From Phyllostachys edulis (taxonomy: Eukaryota > Streptophyta > Magnoliopsida > Poales > Poaceae), in NCBI GenBank assembly GCA_036346405.1, contig CM070563.1, forward strand, positions 21,123,022 to 21,187,021: a DNA stretch of 64,000 nt. Reading direction: 5' to 3'. Made by a program: the position numbers and the translations under genes. Shown here one piece after another: positions 33,180 to 43,194 of the stretch. The first letter of the stretch is position 1, and every line of letters starts with the position of its first letter. Below the pieces are notes generated by a model that saw only the letters and a program-made list of their open reading frames with translations, made no database searches and was not told the origin of the DNA.

Positions 33180-34081
33180 GCTGCTTGTTTCTGCTTCACT
33201 CCTTGTAATCAGTTTATGTGGTTAACCATGCACATACACCTTCTTCTCTGTAGGTGAATTTGTTTCCATAATGACAATGTGCAACATGGAAATGAAAATT
33301 CTGTTGCATACAAGGTTAGTTCACTTCTCTACTCTTTGGAATTCATGAACATGGTCGAGTATCATAATAATATAATACACTGCTCCTTTTAGTTTTGTTA
33401 CTTTAATAGTGTGATTTTGTTTCTTCCTAATGGTGCATTAATGGACTCCAATTTTTCATTGTAGGTTGATAAGATAAATGGATGATGCTATGGATGGTAT
33501 GTTGAATGAAGGTGGAGAATGGTGACATAGGCAGATGATTTTCATTACGTTTAGATTTCATTATGTTAGGAAATGATGTTCAAGAAAAATATTTATATCA
33601 TGTCTTATGTGGATGGTTGTCTATGTAATGCAACAATTTCTTTTTAATATATGAGTGTTCTTTTTTACTATGCTACGACCAATAATGGTTTTTTTTACTT
33701 TGACTTCTACACACTTATAATCGTTGCAGCAACTTAATTATATTCGTTGCCAAAATAGCAAAAGGCATCTGTGTGTGGTAAGTACCAACGCTTTTATGTG
33801 TTGCGACAATATAATTATATCCATTGTCAAAATAGTAAAAGTCATCTATGCATGGTAAGTACCAACGCATACAAGTGTAGTTACAACTTGATTATATCCG
33901 TTACGAAGTAGCAACGCCTATTCATATCTATTACCAACGCTTGTTTATCTGTTGTAATAGACCCTCGCAACGGCCCTAATGGCAACGCATATTAAATGCG
34001 TTGGTACAGACCGTAGCAATGCATTTTTGGATTTTTACCAACACATATATACGTTGGTAAAGGGGTGTTTATCTTGTAGTG
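33180..34081. mobile_element. 3' terminal region of a CACTA (En/Spm) transposon
   Basis: The segment ends ...GGGGTGTTTATCTTGTAGTG, whose complement CACTACAAGATAAACACC is a standard CACTA terminus. The last 430 bp carry the expected subterminal repeats: many copies of ACCAACGC/GCGTTGG-type words in both orientations, and a 77-bp imperfect tandem duplication (about 33,728-33,880). Two intron-bounded exon-like pieces at 33,254-33,314 and 33,467-33,545 may be remnants of a transposon gene. The other terminus was not found. It joins copia pol sequence at 34,082, so the CACTA element inserted into that copia copy. Confidence 0.8.
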
Positions 34082-35320
34082 AGGGAACCATCTGATTTGT
34101 ACTTGTGGCAAAAAATTCACTTCCTAGTGACAATATTCGCATTGGGAGGGTGAGGAACAAGATCCCAAGTGCAATCATGGCATAACACCAATTGGGATCA
34201 TTGAGTGCACCATGGTACGAGGAGGGAACATGAGACAACGAAGAGGCAAAAAAGATTAAGTCATTGAACGGGATGACAGAAGCCATCCTTACCCCGTGTT
34301 ACCATGGGTGGGAATTGGTGACTGGAGGGATGGCGATAGTATGCGAGGAGCCTGCGGTAGGTGCGGTAGCCGTAGAAGAGGAGGCGATTGGAGGGTCTGC
34401 CGCGGTAGCTAGGTGTGTAGGAGAAGCAGCTGGAAAGCTTGCCACGGCTGTCGGGTGTGCTGGGGCGGTAGAGGCGGGAGTTGGCGCGGCAGAGCTGAGA
34501 GCTAGCGTGGTAGAACTAGGAGCTGCTGCGGCAAGCGGAGGGGCTCGCACGACAACGGGGGTGCCTTGATCACCTATTGCAGCAGCTAGTGCAGCAAGGC
34601 GCGTGGCCCACGAGATGGAAATATGAGTGGAGATGTCGTCCAAGAAATCAAAGGCGGACTCACGAGGTGCAGATGGTAGCTCCGCGAAGGGAAAAGAGGA
34701 CTCATCAAATATGCCATGGCGAGAAATTTTGATGTGGTTTGTGGAGAGGTTGAGGCGCCGATACCCTTTGTGGTTGGAGGGATATCCAAGAAAGACACGG
34801 GAAAAGGAATAGGTGGCGAGTTTATGGGTGGCGGTGGCAGACATGTTAGGATAACACCGACAACCGAAGACACGCAAGTGTTCGTAGGAGGGAGGTGAGC
34901 CGAACAAGGTGTGGAATGGAGTGGCAAAATCAAGGGTTTTGGTAGGATGCTGGTTGAGGAGATAGGTAGCCGTGTGAAGGGCCTCAACCCAGTAGGAGGG
35001 AGGCATGCTCACTTGAAAAAGGAGAGAACGCGTGATATCATTAGTGGATCGAATCACACGCTCGGCCTTGTCGTTTTGCTAGGATGCGTGTGGGTAGGAT
35101 AGATGAAGGGCGGTGCCGTTGGCAAGAAAGAAAATATAGACAACAACATTTTCAAACGCGCCACCATTGTCGCATTGCACACTTTTGACTGTCGTGTCAA
35201 ATTGGGTGTGAGTGAAGGTAAATAAATTAGTGAGTGTGGAGAATACATCGAATTTGAGATGAAGAGGGAAGGTCCATAGGTCATGTGGACAATTAAAATT
35301 AGCATAACGCTAAGATTTAG
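34082..35320 (-). pseudogene. Copia pol fragment: integrase core to start of reverse transcriptase
   Basis: Minus-strand reading from 35,320 downwards gives the integrase catalytic neighbourhood (SVQCDNGGAFEN, then an S.QNDKAERVIR-like segment). A 252-codon frame (34,299-35,057) follows with SYWVEALHTATYLLNQHP, HLRVFGCRCYPN and FLGYPSNHKGYR, ending in an Ala/Pro/Thr-rich linker. The start of the copia RT domain (ALNDPNW, then TWDLVPHPPNANIVT) is at 34,090-34,210 in shifted frames. Reverse transcriptase is cut off by the CACTA end at 34,081. Stops and a missing 5' part make it a remnant. Confidence 0.88.
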
Positions 35321-35329
35321 AAGATTGTT

Positions 35330-36690
35330 TATTGCTCTCAGAAGGCTAGTTGCACAAGATATAATCTTAGCCATCACAACACTCATGTCAATATCTCTTG
35401 ACCAATAAAAAATGATAACTACAAAACAGACCTGGAGCTCAAACTAAAGCTTTCCTAATATGTCAAGTTTTATCTCAAAAACAGCAGTTTATACTTTTAG
35501 TCATCAGAGTATCTTTTAATTATCAGTGTGAATGGAATCACAATATCAGCGCACAGTTTTTTGTAAATAGAATATCAGTGCAGATGCCCACAGATATTTC
35601 ACAAATATTTCAGCACTAAGCCTTTTCGACAAACTGAATATAACAATGCAAATATTTCATAGAGGATCAACAAGATCACAGAATAAAATTATCAAACTTC
35701 TTTCAGTCAGAACTAAACTACAAAGAGTATAAAAGCTGCTAGATAAGACTGACAACAGTAAGCAATCTAATTTGGTTCAAGTCTGTTTTCAATTATCAAT
35801 TCAAGTTCAGATTTTGGCAATCATCATCAAGCTATTTAAACCAAACCCACAGAATCACTAGCAATATCTCCCAGTACTAGCATCAAATCAATTTCAAAAT
35901 TTGACAAGTACAGCACATATATGCAAAGTGATGCGCAGAATGGAATACAGTGATACTCACAAAGCCGATGGAAATCAAAACCACCGAGAAGAAATCAGGA
36001 CAAGGCGCGCCTAAGGGCGCTAACTCAGAAAACCAATCATCCCGCTGTCCCGTGGTGTGAGGACGTGGTCGTCAGAGATACAATGTCGTTCTTCGCAATT
36101 CGGGACACACCAAAAGGACGAAGCCGAGGTATAGGGGATATGCCACACAAGACCACTAACAAGATGCTCCGGCCGAAAGCACCAATAGGGCACCAAAACC
36201 GAAGGAACCGAAGTCTTCCTCCTCCAGATCAATCCAGAATCGACCACCAAAGGTGACAATTCCACACATACCAGATTTCCCACCGAAACAACCACAGTGA
36301 AAGAGGCGCAAAGGGAAACCGACAGAATGTGCACACAAGGAGATCAAGAGCTCACTACCGACAACGTAGGATCAACTACAGCGACACACAAACTCCCAAT
36401 CCGTTCCAAATCGAAGCCAAATCAGAGAGAAGAAGAGTCGGGATTTTGGAAAGACTCACTGAATATTTTCTATCCCTTAAGAAGAAGAATCGAGGTGACT
36501 TAAGAAGAGAGAGGAGAAGCCCCACGCGGTGGGAGCCAATAGCCAGTGACGAGGCGCATGGGCCACCAGCACCTCCAGTGCCGCTCCCCTCCGAAATTGC
36601 CGCCATGCCCGAGCGCAACAAGAGCCACACATCGCAGTCACGATTTTGGGGCTGGAGACAGTCTCCGGTGCCTTATCTCTTTCTTCCTCC
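35330..36690. other. Unassigned sequence, transcript-leader-like on the minus strand
   Basis: No protein domain was recognised. Read on the minus strand, 36,700 to 35,900 has gene-leader character (pyrimidine-rich, ATG-poor at first, with words like TGGGACCCACCTGTCAGTGGG that are frequent in grass promoters). It could be a captured gene 5' region or part of a retroelement. A short 36,477-36,926 frame is not supported. Confidence 0.3.
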
Positions 36691-36699
36691 CACTGACAG

Positions 36700-37050
36700 G
36701 TGGGACCCACCTCCTTTTTCTTTTCTTTTTCTTCTCTTCTTTTCTCAAAATGAGAAATTACCATTAAGACCCCCAAAATATCCAACAGTAAGCCCCTCGG
36801 TGAACTTTGATCACATAAAAAAATCAGATCCCGCCGAGATAATGCTGCCTCTTGTGCCTTGTGCCGACAAACAACATATATTGGTTCCAAATCTAACCCT
36901 GATCCTTCGAGAAATCGTGTTGGCATCGACTTGCTGTAGCTTCATTTCCTACAGGCAAACTAGCATCGCTCGATGATCCGCTACCAAGTCGCGCACCATT
37001 GAGCCCCCTCACATTCCAATTGAGGATTATGCAATCTTCTTGAGACATGA
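36700..37050 (-). pseudogene. LINE endonuclease fragment
   Basis: On the minus strand 37,050 to 36,960 encodes CIILNWNVRGLNGARLG, the N-terminal WNVRGLN box of the L1-type apurinic endonuclease. It is followed in shifted frames by a VDANTISRRIRVRFG-like stretch and QGTRGSIISA, where plant LINEs usually read GTRGGILLAW. No reverse transcriptase follows on the low-coordinate side, so it is a short fragment. Confidence 0.65.
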
Positions 37051-38406
37051 TGGAATTTTCACAGGCAACGTCGAGGCAGGAGCTGTGGGAGGGGGTCGTC
37101 GTGCAGGAGATAAGAATTTCAGTTCAAGAGAGAACACGTCGTACGCCATGAAACTCGACACCACAAGCACACCTCTTGGTACTACAACCACCATCCCAAT
37201 TACAACCACCATTCTAGCACTCCACCTTATTAAGGTAGTGTTTGGTTCATGGGATGAGATGGTCTCTGTACTGTTTAGTTCGGGAAACGGTGTTGTCCGT
37301 TTGTTTGGTTCGTTGAAACGAACCGCTCCATCCCACACCGAGGCGTTCCACAAGACAGAATAGGCCACTCTGATTCCGAACCGTCTCATTCAAGGAAAAA
37401 GACTGAACCACACCGTTCAGCCTTTCCTCGTCCAGAAGCGCTGAGCGTGTGCTCACTCTCCCTTCGCGCTGCGCTCTCTCCCGGAGCTACGCCGCCGACG
37501 CTCTCCCCTCGCACAGATTGTCGGCGCCGCCCCTACTCTCCGCTCCGCCGGCACTTGGAGATCCAAAAGGCGCCGCCTCTCGTCTCTCCGCCGTTGACCC
37601 ACAAGGTGCCACGTTTCAATCCCACTTCCGTCTATGGTTTCCCCCTCTCTCCATCGATCTGATTTGGCCCTGTTGTCATCTGGAAAGGGTGACGTCTCCA
37701 GCGGTCCAACGGTGGTGTGGAGTGGATCTAAGACCGAGCGGTACTTCGATTTGGCATCTCCTTCTTAGTCCCATCCCGATCTTCCTCCCCTCCCTCAACC
37801 TGTTGTGGATTTATCGTGGGAACCGAAGGTATGGCCCCAAATCACAAATCTTTTCATCTGATTGGTATTTTTTCCGGTAGATCTAGGTGTTACAGATGTA
37901 CTTACGAGCAAAATAGTTAGATCCCTTTATGCTGTGCTTCGGCATGTCCAAGAAATGTGTAGAGAGGAATTGAGTCTAACCCAGAAAAATGGTTCCACTT
38001 GTAAAATTGCTTCTGCATCTACATGTCAAGTGAAATAGATCAATGTTCATGCTTATTGGGTGCCTATGACTATTCCCCAAGTAAATACTAACACATATTG
38101 TCTACCTATGAAATGTCCAGTGAAATAGATCAATGTAAAATTGCTTCTGCATGTGCAAGTTAACTGAAATTTGGATGTGCTTTCAGTATAGAGCAATACA
38201 TGCATAAAACATTGTGGATGTTAATCCAAAAATAGAGCTTGCTGTTGTTGGGCTTTGTGCTTCGGCATGTGCAAGAAATAAGACATATTGTTTGTTGTTG
38301 TTGCGTCCATTCTTGAAATATTGCTTGCTGTTGTTGAGTCTAGGAAAATTAATGCTTGTACATGTAAAATTGCTCCCTCATTATACTTGGCACTTGTGAA
38401 CTGTAG

Positions 38407-39685
38407 ATGGACAGAAGGAGGCTGAAAAGGCGAAAGATGTTGTTTATTGGTGCTGCTACATACGCGGCTGCTTGCATGATTATTTTGTTCGTACGGTCTA
38501 GACTAAGGAATAGGAGAGACTATATTACGTATGGCCCAATCGAGGAAAGGGATAGGATTATAATTGATTATCTGAATAATAACATTTGGAAGAATGAAAT
38601 AACTTGTACTAATATAATTAGGCTTAAGCGAACTCCGTTCTTTCGGTTGTGTGAAGTCTTGAGAGAGCGATCTTTGCTTCGTGACACTATACATGTATGT
38701 GTCGAGAAGAAAGTTGCCATGTTCTTGAACATAATTGGCCACAACCTAAGAGATAGGCTAGTTGGTCAGGTGAAACAGTTAGGTTGATATTTTGGACGTG
38801 TCCTCCATGCCATAGGTGAGCTATGAAATGAACTCATTAGGCCACCTTCTTTGGAGACCCCAAGCAAAATTGTAGGGAACCCAAGATGGGATCCATTTTT
38901 TAAGGTATCATACCTAGCAATTATACCTCATAGAGACTTTTGGGGGAACATTTGTTGGTTGCTATTTTTTTCTATTTATTGACCCAATATGATTGTATTG
39001 GAGCCATTGATGGTACACATATAAGGGTGTCCGTTAGTAAGCCTATGGAGGCGGCATTTTGCGGTAGGAAGTCATTTCCTACTCAAAATGTCATAGCAGC
39101 TGTAGACTTTGATCTTCGTTTCACACATGTGTTGGCTGGTTGGGAGGGTACAACTCATGATGCTACGGTGTTAGCCAATGCAGTAGAGCGTGCGAATGGA
39201 CTACGTGTCCCTAAAGGTAAATAGCTTCTTCGTAGCAGTACATATCCATACCGATTATTAAAGAGCATTGTCATCGATGTTTTCCTCATGTCTTAGGGAA
39301 ATTCTACCTAGTGTATGCTGGATATGGAGCAAAACTTGGTTTCATCCCTTTTTTGAGGTGTGAGGTACCATTTGAATGAGTGGGGGAACAATCCACCTAG
39401 AATGAAAAGCAATTGTTCAATCTTAGGCACTCCTCTCTACGAGTGAGCGTAGAGCGTGCCTTTGGATCACTCAAGAGGAGGTTCAAAGTCCTCGATGATG
39501 CCATCCCATTCTTCCCCTTCGCAACTCAAGTTGATGTCATCATAGCTTCCTACATCCTTCACAACTGGGTTCTTTCTCAAGGAAGTGACCATTTCGTTGT
39601 ACCGGAGACTTCTTGGACACCTAACCCTCGTAAGACAGCAAGGGAGCAAACTATTGACCATAGAGCCACGGTTGACCAGAAGTAG
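38407..39685 (+). pseudogene. Harbinger transposase (DDE_Tnp_4 type), disrupted
   Basis: The N-terminal part (38,407-38,787) includes a membrane-like stretch after MDRRRLKRRK and the DUF8040-like block with RTPFFRLCEVLRE and VAMFLNIIGHNLRDR. The catalytic core has IGAIDGTHIRVSV (first Asp), GWEGTTHDATVL (second Asp) and RVSVERAFGSLKRRF (Glu). An intron is likely between GTAAATAG at 39,218 and TTAG at about 39,297. Defects: an out-of-frame stretch giving TGA at 38,785, a second in-frame TGA near 38,825, and a one-base deletion near 39,402 just before FNLRHSS. The product would cut and paste the element. This copy is inactive unless the frame breaks are sequencing errors. Confidence 0.85.
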
Positions 39686-39792
39686 ACTATGGCCACAGTC
39701 TTTACATTTGAAGACTTGTATGCGAACCTTTCTTGTAATAACATTTTATTTGGTTCACATGACTTTCTATTGCTTTCTTTGGTTCGTAGGAA

Positions 39793-40751
39793 ATGGACTC
39801 TAGACATGGGGATAACATGGTTGGTAACATAGTGGGGAACACTGGTGGTGGGGTTGTCTGGACAAATGTAATGTCTGTATTTGTCTTGAGCTACTTGGCT
39901 AATCTTGTGGCCAGTGGCAATAGAATGTGCACTAGTTTCAAGAAAGTTTACTTCAACAATTGTGCGAGGGCCTTGAATGACCATCTAAAGGTGGATGTCA
40001 CTGGAGACCAGGTTCAAAACCTCTTGAGGAAGTGGAAAAAAATTTGGACAAAGATAGGCAAGCTCCAAAACCTAAGTGGTGCTCTTTGGGATGAAGACAC
40101 ATGCACTATCAGGCTTGAGCATGGACATTACACTAGTCATGTCAAGGTAATTTCTGTACTTTCATATCTATCAAACTGATTTTGCTATCATACCTAGTTT
40201 GAAATCTACTTTAATGTCTAGGATCATCGCGGTGATGCAGACTACTTGAACACTCCCCTTGAGCACTATCATGAGATGGCCACTATACTTGGGAATAGTA
40301 TGGCTACCAGAAAGTATGCAAAGGGAGCAAATGACCCTATTGGTACAGATGTTAATGAAATATCCGATGAGGAAACACCAAAGGCTCCAATAGAGGATAA
40401 AGGTAAACGAGCTGCTGGACATGGTAGTGTCGAAGAGGTAACAATGTCCGCCACATGTGGAGGTGACTCATCGGCAAGTAAACCACCGAAGAGGGCCAAG
40501 ATATCCAATGATGAAGACTTGTATTCCTTCATGACCACTGGCATAGAAAGACTTGCTAGGGCTATTGAGAAGGCGGGTGACGTAGATACAGATGTTCCTG
40601 AAGATCTTTGGGACAATATGATGGATCTCATCTCATCCACTACTATGCTCATTTGTGTGAGAATGTTTCTCTTTCCCGAGCATTCAACAAGTTGAGCGTC
40701 TCAAACAAGATTGTTTGGGTTGCTAGGTACATCAGTAACAATAATCTCTGA
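39793..40751 (+). pseudogene. Harbinger-associated Myb/SANT-like DNA-binding protein, C-terminal frameshift
   Basis: Exon 1 (39,793-40,146) encodes 118 residues with the Myb/SANT-like fold: FKKVYFNNCARALNDHLKV, then GDQVQNLLRKWKKIW and GALWDEDTCTIRLEH. It ends at a GTAATT donor. Exon 2 starts after CTAG at 40,222 in the same phase (DHRGDADYLNTPLEHYHEMA). The open frame closes at 40,695, giving 275 residues. From about 40,640, however, another frame reads YYAHLCENVSLSRAF and continues to a stop at 40,751 with the family-like C-terminus. A one- or two-base indel near 40,640 therefore replaced the last 40 or so residues. In PIF/Harbinger elements this protein helps bring the transposase to the DNA ends and the nucleus. 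Confidence 0.82.
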
Positions 40752-41449
40752 ACTAGCAGTGTTAGATTGTAGTAGTGCCTATATGTATGGCCTTCTTTTG
40801 TATGCCAATGTATGGTCTTCAGTCCTTCCTAAACTACATCTTTCTGTACTGCAATCAACAATATATGCACTTTTGAAATGGCACTGGAACAATATGTATT
40901 AGTGCTTTGTTTTGTTGCCAACGTTGAAAATATATGTTGTCTCTATTGTCAGAATTCCTTTTTGTGTTTTGAGTTGTTCTATTTTGTAGTTCGATTTTGG
41001 TGGGCCTAATGTAGCTATGGTCATGTGCTATGCGTTCATGTCCTGTAACTGCAGTGGAAGTTTTGATTCTGCGGTGGGTTTACAATTTGATTCAAGGAAG
41101 AAACATCAATCATATTTTTCGAGTCAAACATTACTTAAGTTCTAAATCAACTCCTCCAAAGAAAACAAAGTTAAGTCCTTATATAGACCCTATAAAAATA
41201 ATTTATTCAAATACTATAATATTTATCATTAATAAATATAATTTTTCCCAAATTTTTAGAACTCTATTCAACCCATACAAAATTAAAACTCCATTCAACA
41301 ACCTAAGCTATGTTTGAATTTAGTTTAAGCAAATAACACTTGAACAGTGAGGTTTCAAATTTTATTTGAGCATTAGGACATCCTAGGAACCCCTCTGAAA
41401 AATTTCAGATTTTTAGAAATTTATTTGCTATTTTATCTCACCCGGTCAA

Positions 41450-41578
41450 AGTTATTCTATTTTTGTTCTGTTTGGACCGTCTGATCGGAATCGGACCGTT
41501 CGATTGGATGGGCTGTTCGGACGGTCCGTACAGCTCATCCGATCGAACTGTTCGAACAGACCAAAAATAGAATAACTT
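41450..41578. repeat. 129-bp imperfect fold-back
   Basis: The outer arms AGTTATTCTATTTTTG and CAAAAATAGAATAACTT are complementary for 16 bp. The inner parts (GGACCGTCTGATCGG and CCGATCGAACTGTTCG) continue to pair imperfectly. It is a candidate small MITE or hairpin-forming sequence within the Harbinger element. Confidence 0.75.
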
Positions 41579-42466
41579 CAAAAATGCATAACTAATTAAA
41601 AGTAACTCCAAATCAATTGAAACCAAATTTGATAATTTTCTTATTAAGTGAACTTTAATTTAGAATAGGTTTCAAACTTAACTCTGTCTCAGAAATTATA
41701 GTTTTTGGAAATTAATCAAAAGTTGAATTATTATTTTTACACTAGAAAATGCTTTTAACTTTGGAAATTCATAACTAATTCATGTGAACTCCAATTGAGG
41801 TGAACGAAGTTATTTTGGTCTTGTAATTTTATTCTCTATTTATCTATATAATCCTTACCTCCACCACTGTTTTACAAAATTTCACTAAATAATTAAAATC
41901 AGATGAATAGTAATTGAAGTGTATTTTTCAGCCTTTTCGCAAAAACTTGATTTTCAAATTACTATAACTTTCACTTGCTAACTTCAAATGGAATAATGCT
42001 TTCACCTAAATTCATCTAAAATCATGACCTAGCTACTGTAGAAAATTCTTGCATTTTTCAGCACTTTGAATTTTATGGTATTTCTTGGTGTTTCCGGAAA
42101 ATGAAAAACATTTTAAATGAATAAAATAAACTTCAATTAAATCTAATAAAATAATCAAGATTGCATTCTCGGACAACTGAAATTTCACTTGCGTCACTTA
42201 CGACTGCTCAAATATAATTTGAATTACCAGAATTATTATTTGAAGGATAAACTCACCACCTCTAATGAGAGGGTTACCATACCCACCTTCATCCATCAAA
42301 CCAAACACCAACTTGAACCATCCAGGACCATCCTATCCAATCAACCAAACAGAATCTTGTATCATCACGTCCAACTAACCAAACATCCTAATTGTAACAT
42401 CCCATTCAACTTCATCCCATCCATCATGTACCATCCAACTTCGTTCTCTATCCAAACACACCCTAA

Positions 42467-42690
42467 GTGACGGCAAACACATTCGCCCGCCGCTGACTGA
42501 CATACACTCCCTGAGCCTAACATGACGACCAGACATATGCCCTGTTGCGCAGGGCAACCCCGCGAGTATTAAAGCAATCTGCGTTTATAATACCCTCATC
42601 CACCGAGCCTGGCTTAGGGAATTAGGCCCCTATCGCTAGACTCGCTATCGTACCTCCACATAGCATGCCCTTCTTCCCCTGACTGTCACA
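42467..42690 (+). repeat. 3' end of a 5' LTR
   Basis: The sequence ends CTGACTGTCACA at 42,690 and is followed, after ATTTCCAACGAG, by a methionine-tRNA primer site. That is the arrangement at the inner end of a 5' LTR. The beginning of this LTR is not visible; the Harbinger element lies directly to its left. Confidence 0.65.
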
Positions 42691-42702
42691 ATTTCCAACG
42701 AG

Positions 42703-42715
42703 TGGTATCAGAGCC
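42703..42715 (+). other. Primer-binding site (initiator methionine tRNA)
   Basis: TGGTATCAGAGCC is the classical complement of the 3' end of plant initiator tRNA-Met, 12 bp after an LTR-type CA end. Confidence 0.85.
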
Positions 42716-43194
42716 AGTGACAGTTCTTCGCTCACAGCATCACATATTTTTGTGTTGTAACTGAATAATGCTAACATATAGCTTTAAATTTTAGACATAT
42801 GGTTTAATATTTATATTTTATATTCATATCATTCATATATAGATATACCCATGATGAAATATTTCTATGATAAAAAGACACATTTATTAGACCCAGATCA
42901 GACCATACAGTCCATGTCAACGGGGGGAAAAACCAGACCCAATGCCTGGTCCAGTGCAGTCAATGTCAATGGGAAAAAAACCAGACCCCAATCCACTTCT
43001 TCCTCTTCCTAGCTCGGATGATGCACCAAATCTATGTGAAGACGACGGAGGAGGACTAGGAGGAGCGGCAGAAGAAGAGGGACTGCAAATCATTTTTCAT
43101 GATCAATGTACAGCAAGTAAAACACACCTGACTTGTTGTAATGTGCATGACTAAAATACAAGATCAATTGTTAACAAGAAAACAAGTATCTTGT
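42716..43194 (+). other. Untranslated internal start of the retrotransposon served by that primer site
   Basis: There is no gag. It includes a two-unit direct repeat (GTCAA(C/T)GGG..AAAACCAGACCC at about 42,915 and 42,963). A 70-codon frame at 42,942 is not convincing. It is cut by the solo LTR insertion at 43,195. Confidence 0.5.

Larger units (their letters stand above)
37234..42463 (+). mobile_element. PIF/Harbinger DNA transposon (5,230 bp), TSD TAA
   Basis: The left terminus is GGTAGTGTTTGG and the right terminus CCAAACACACCC, both flanked by TAA (37,231-37,233 and 42,464-42,466), matching the TWA target preference of PIF/Harbinger. Subterminal regions contain repeated CCATCC/AACCAAAC words at the right and their complements at the left. 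Inside are a DDE transposase gene (38,407-39,685) and a Myb/SANT-like gene (39,793-40,751), both on the plus strand, the standard two-gene content of an autonomous element. Both genes are damaged. 40,990-42,180 is AT-rich non-coding DNA with a 129-bp fold-back and may include a nested insertion. Confidence 0.85.

Noticed and set aside
42942..43154. 70-codon frame as a gag start
   Set aside because: Low-complexity residues and no gag motif; it partly translates a local direct repeat.
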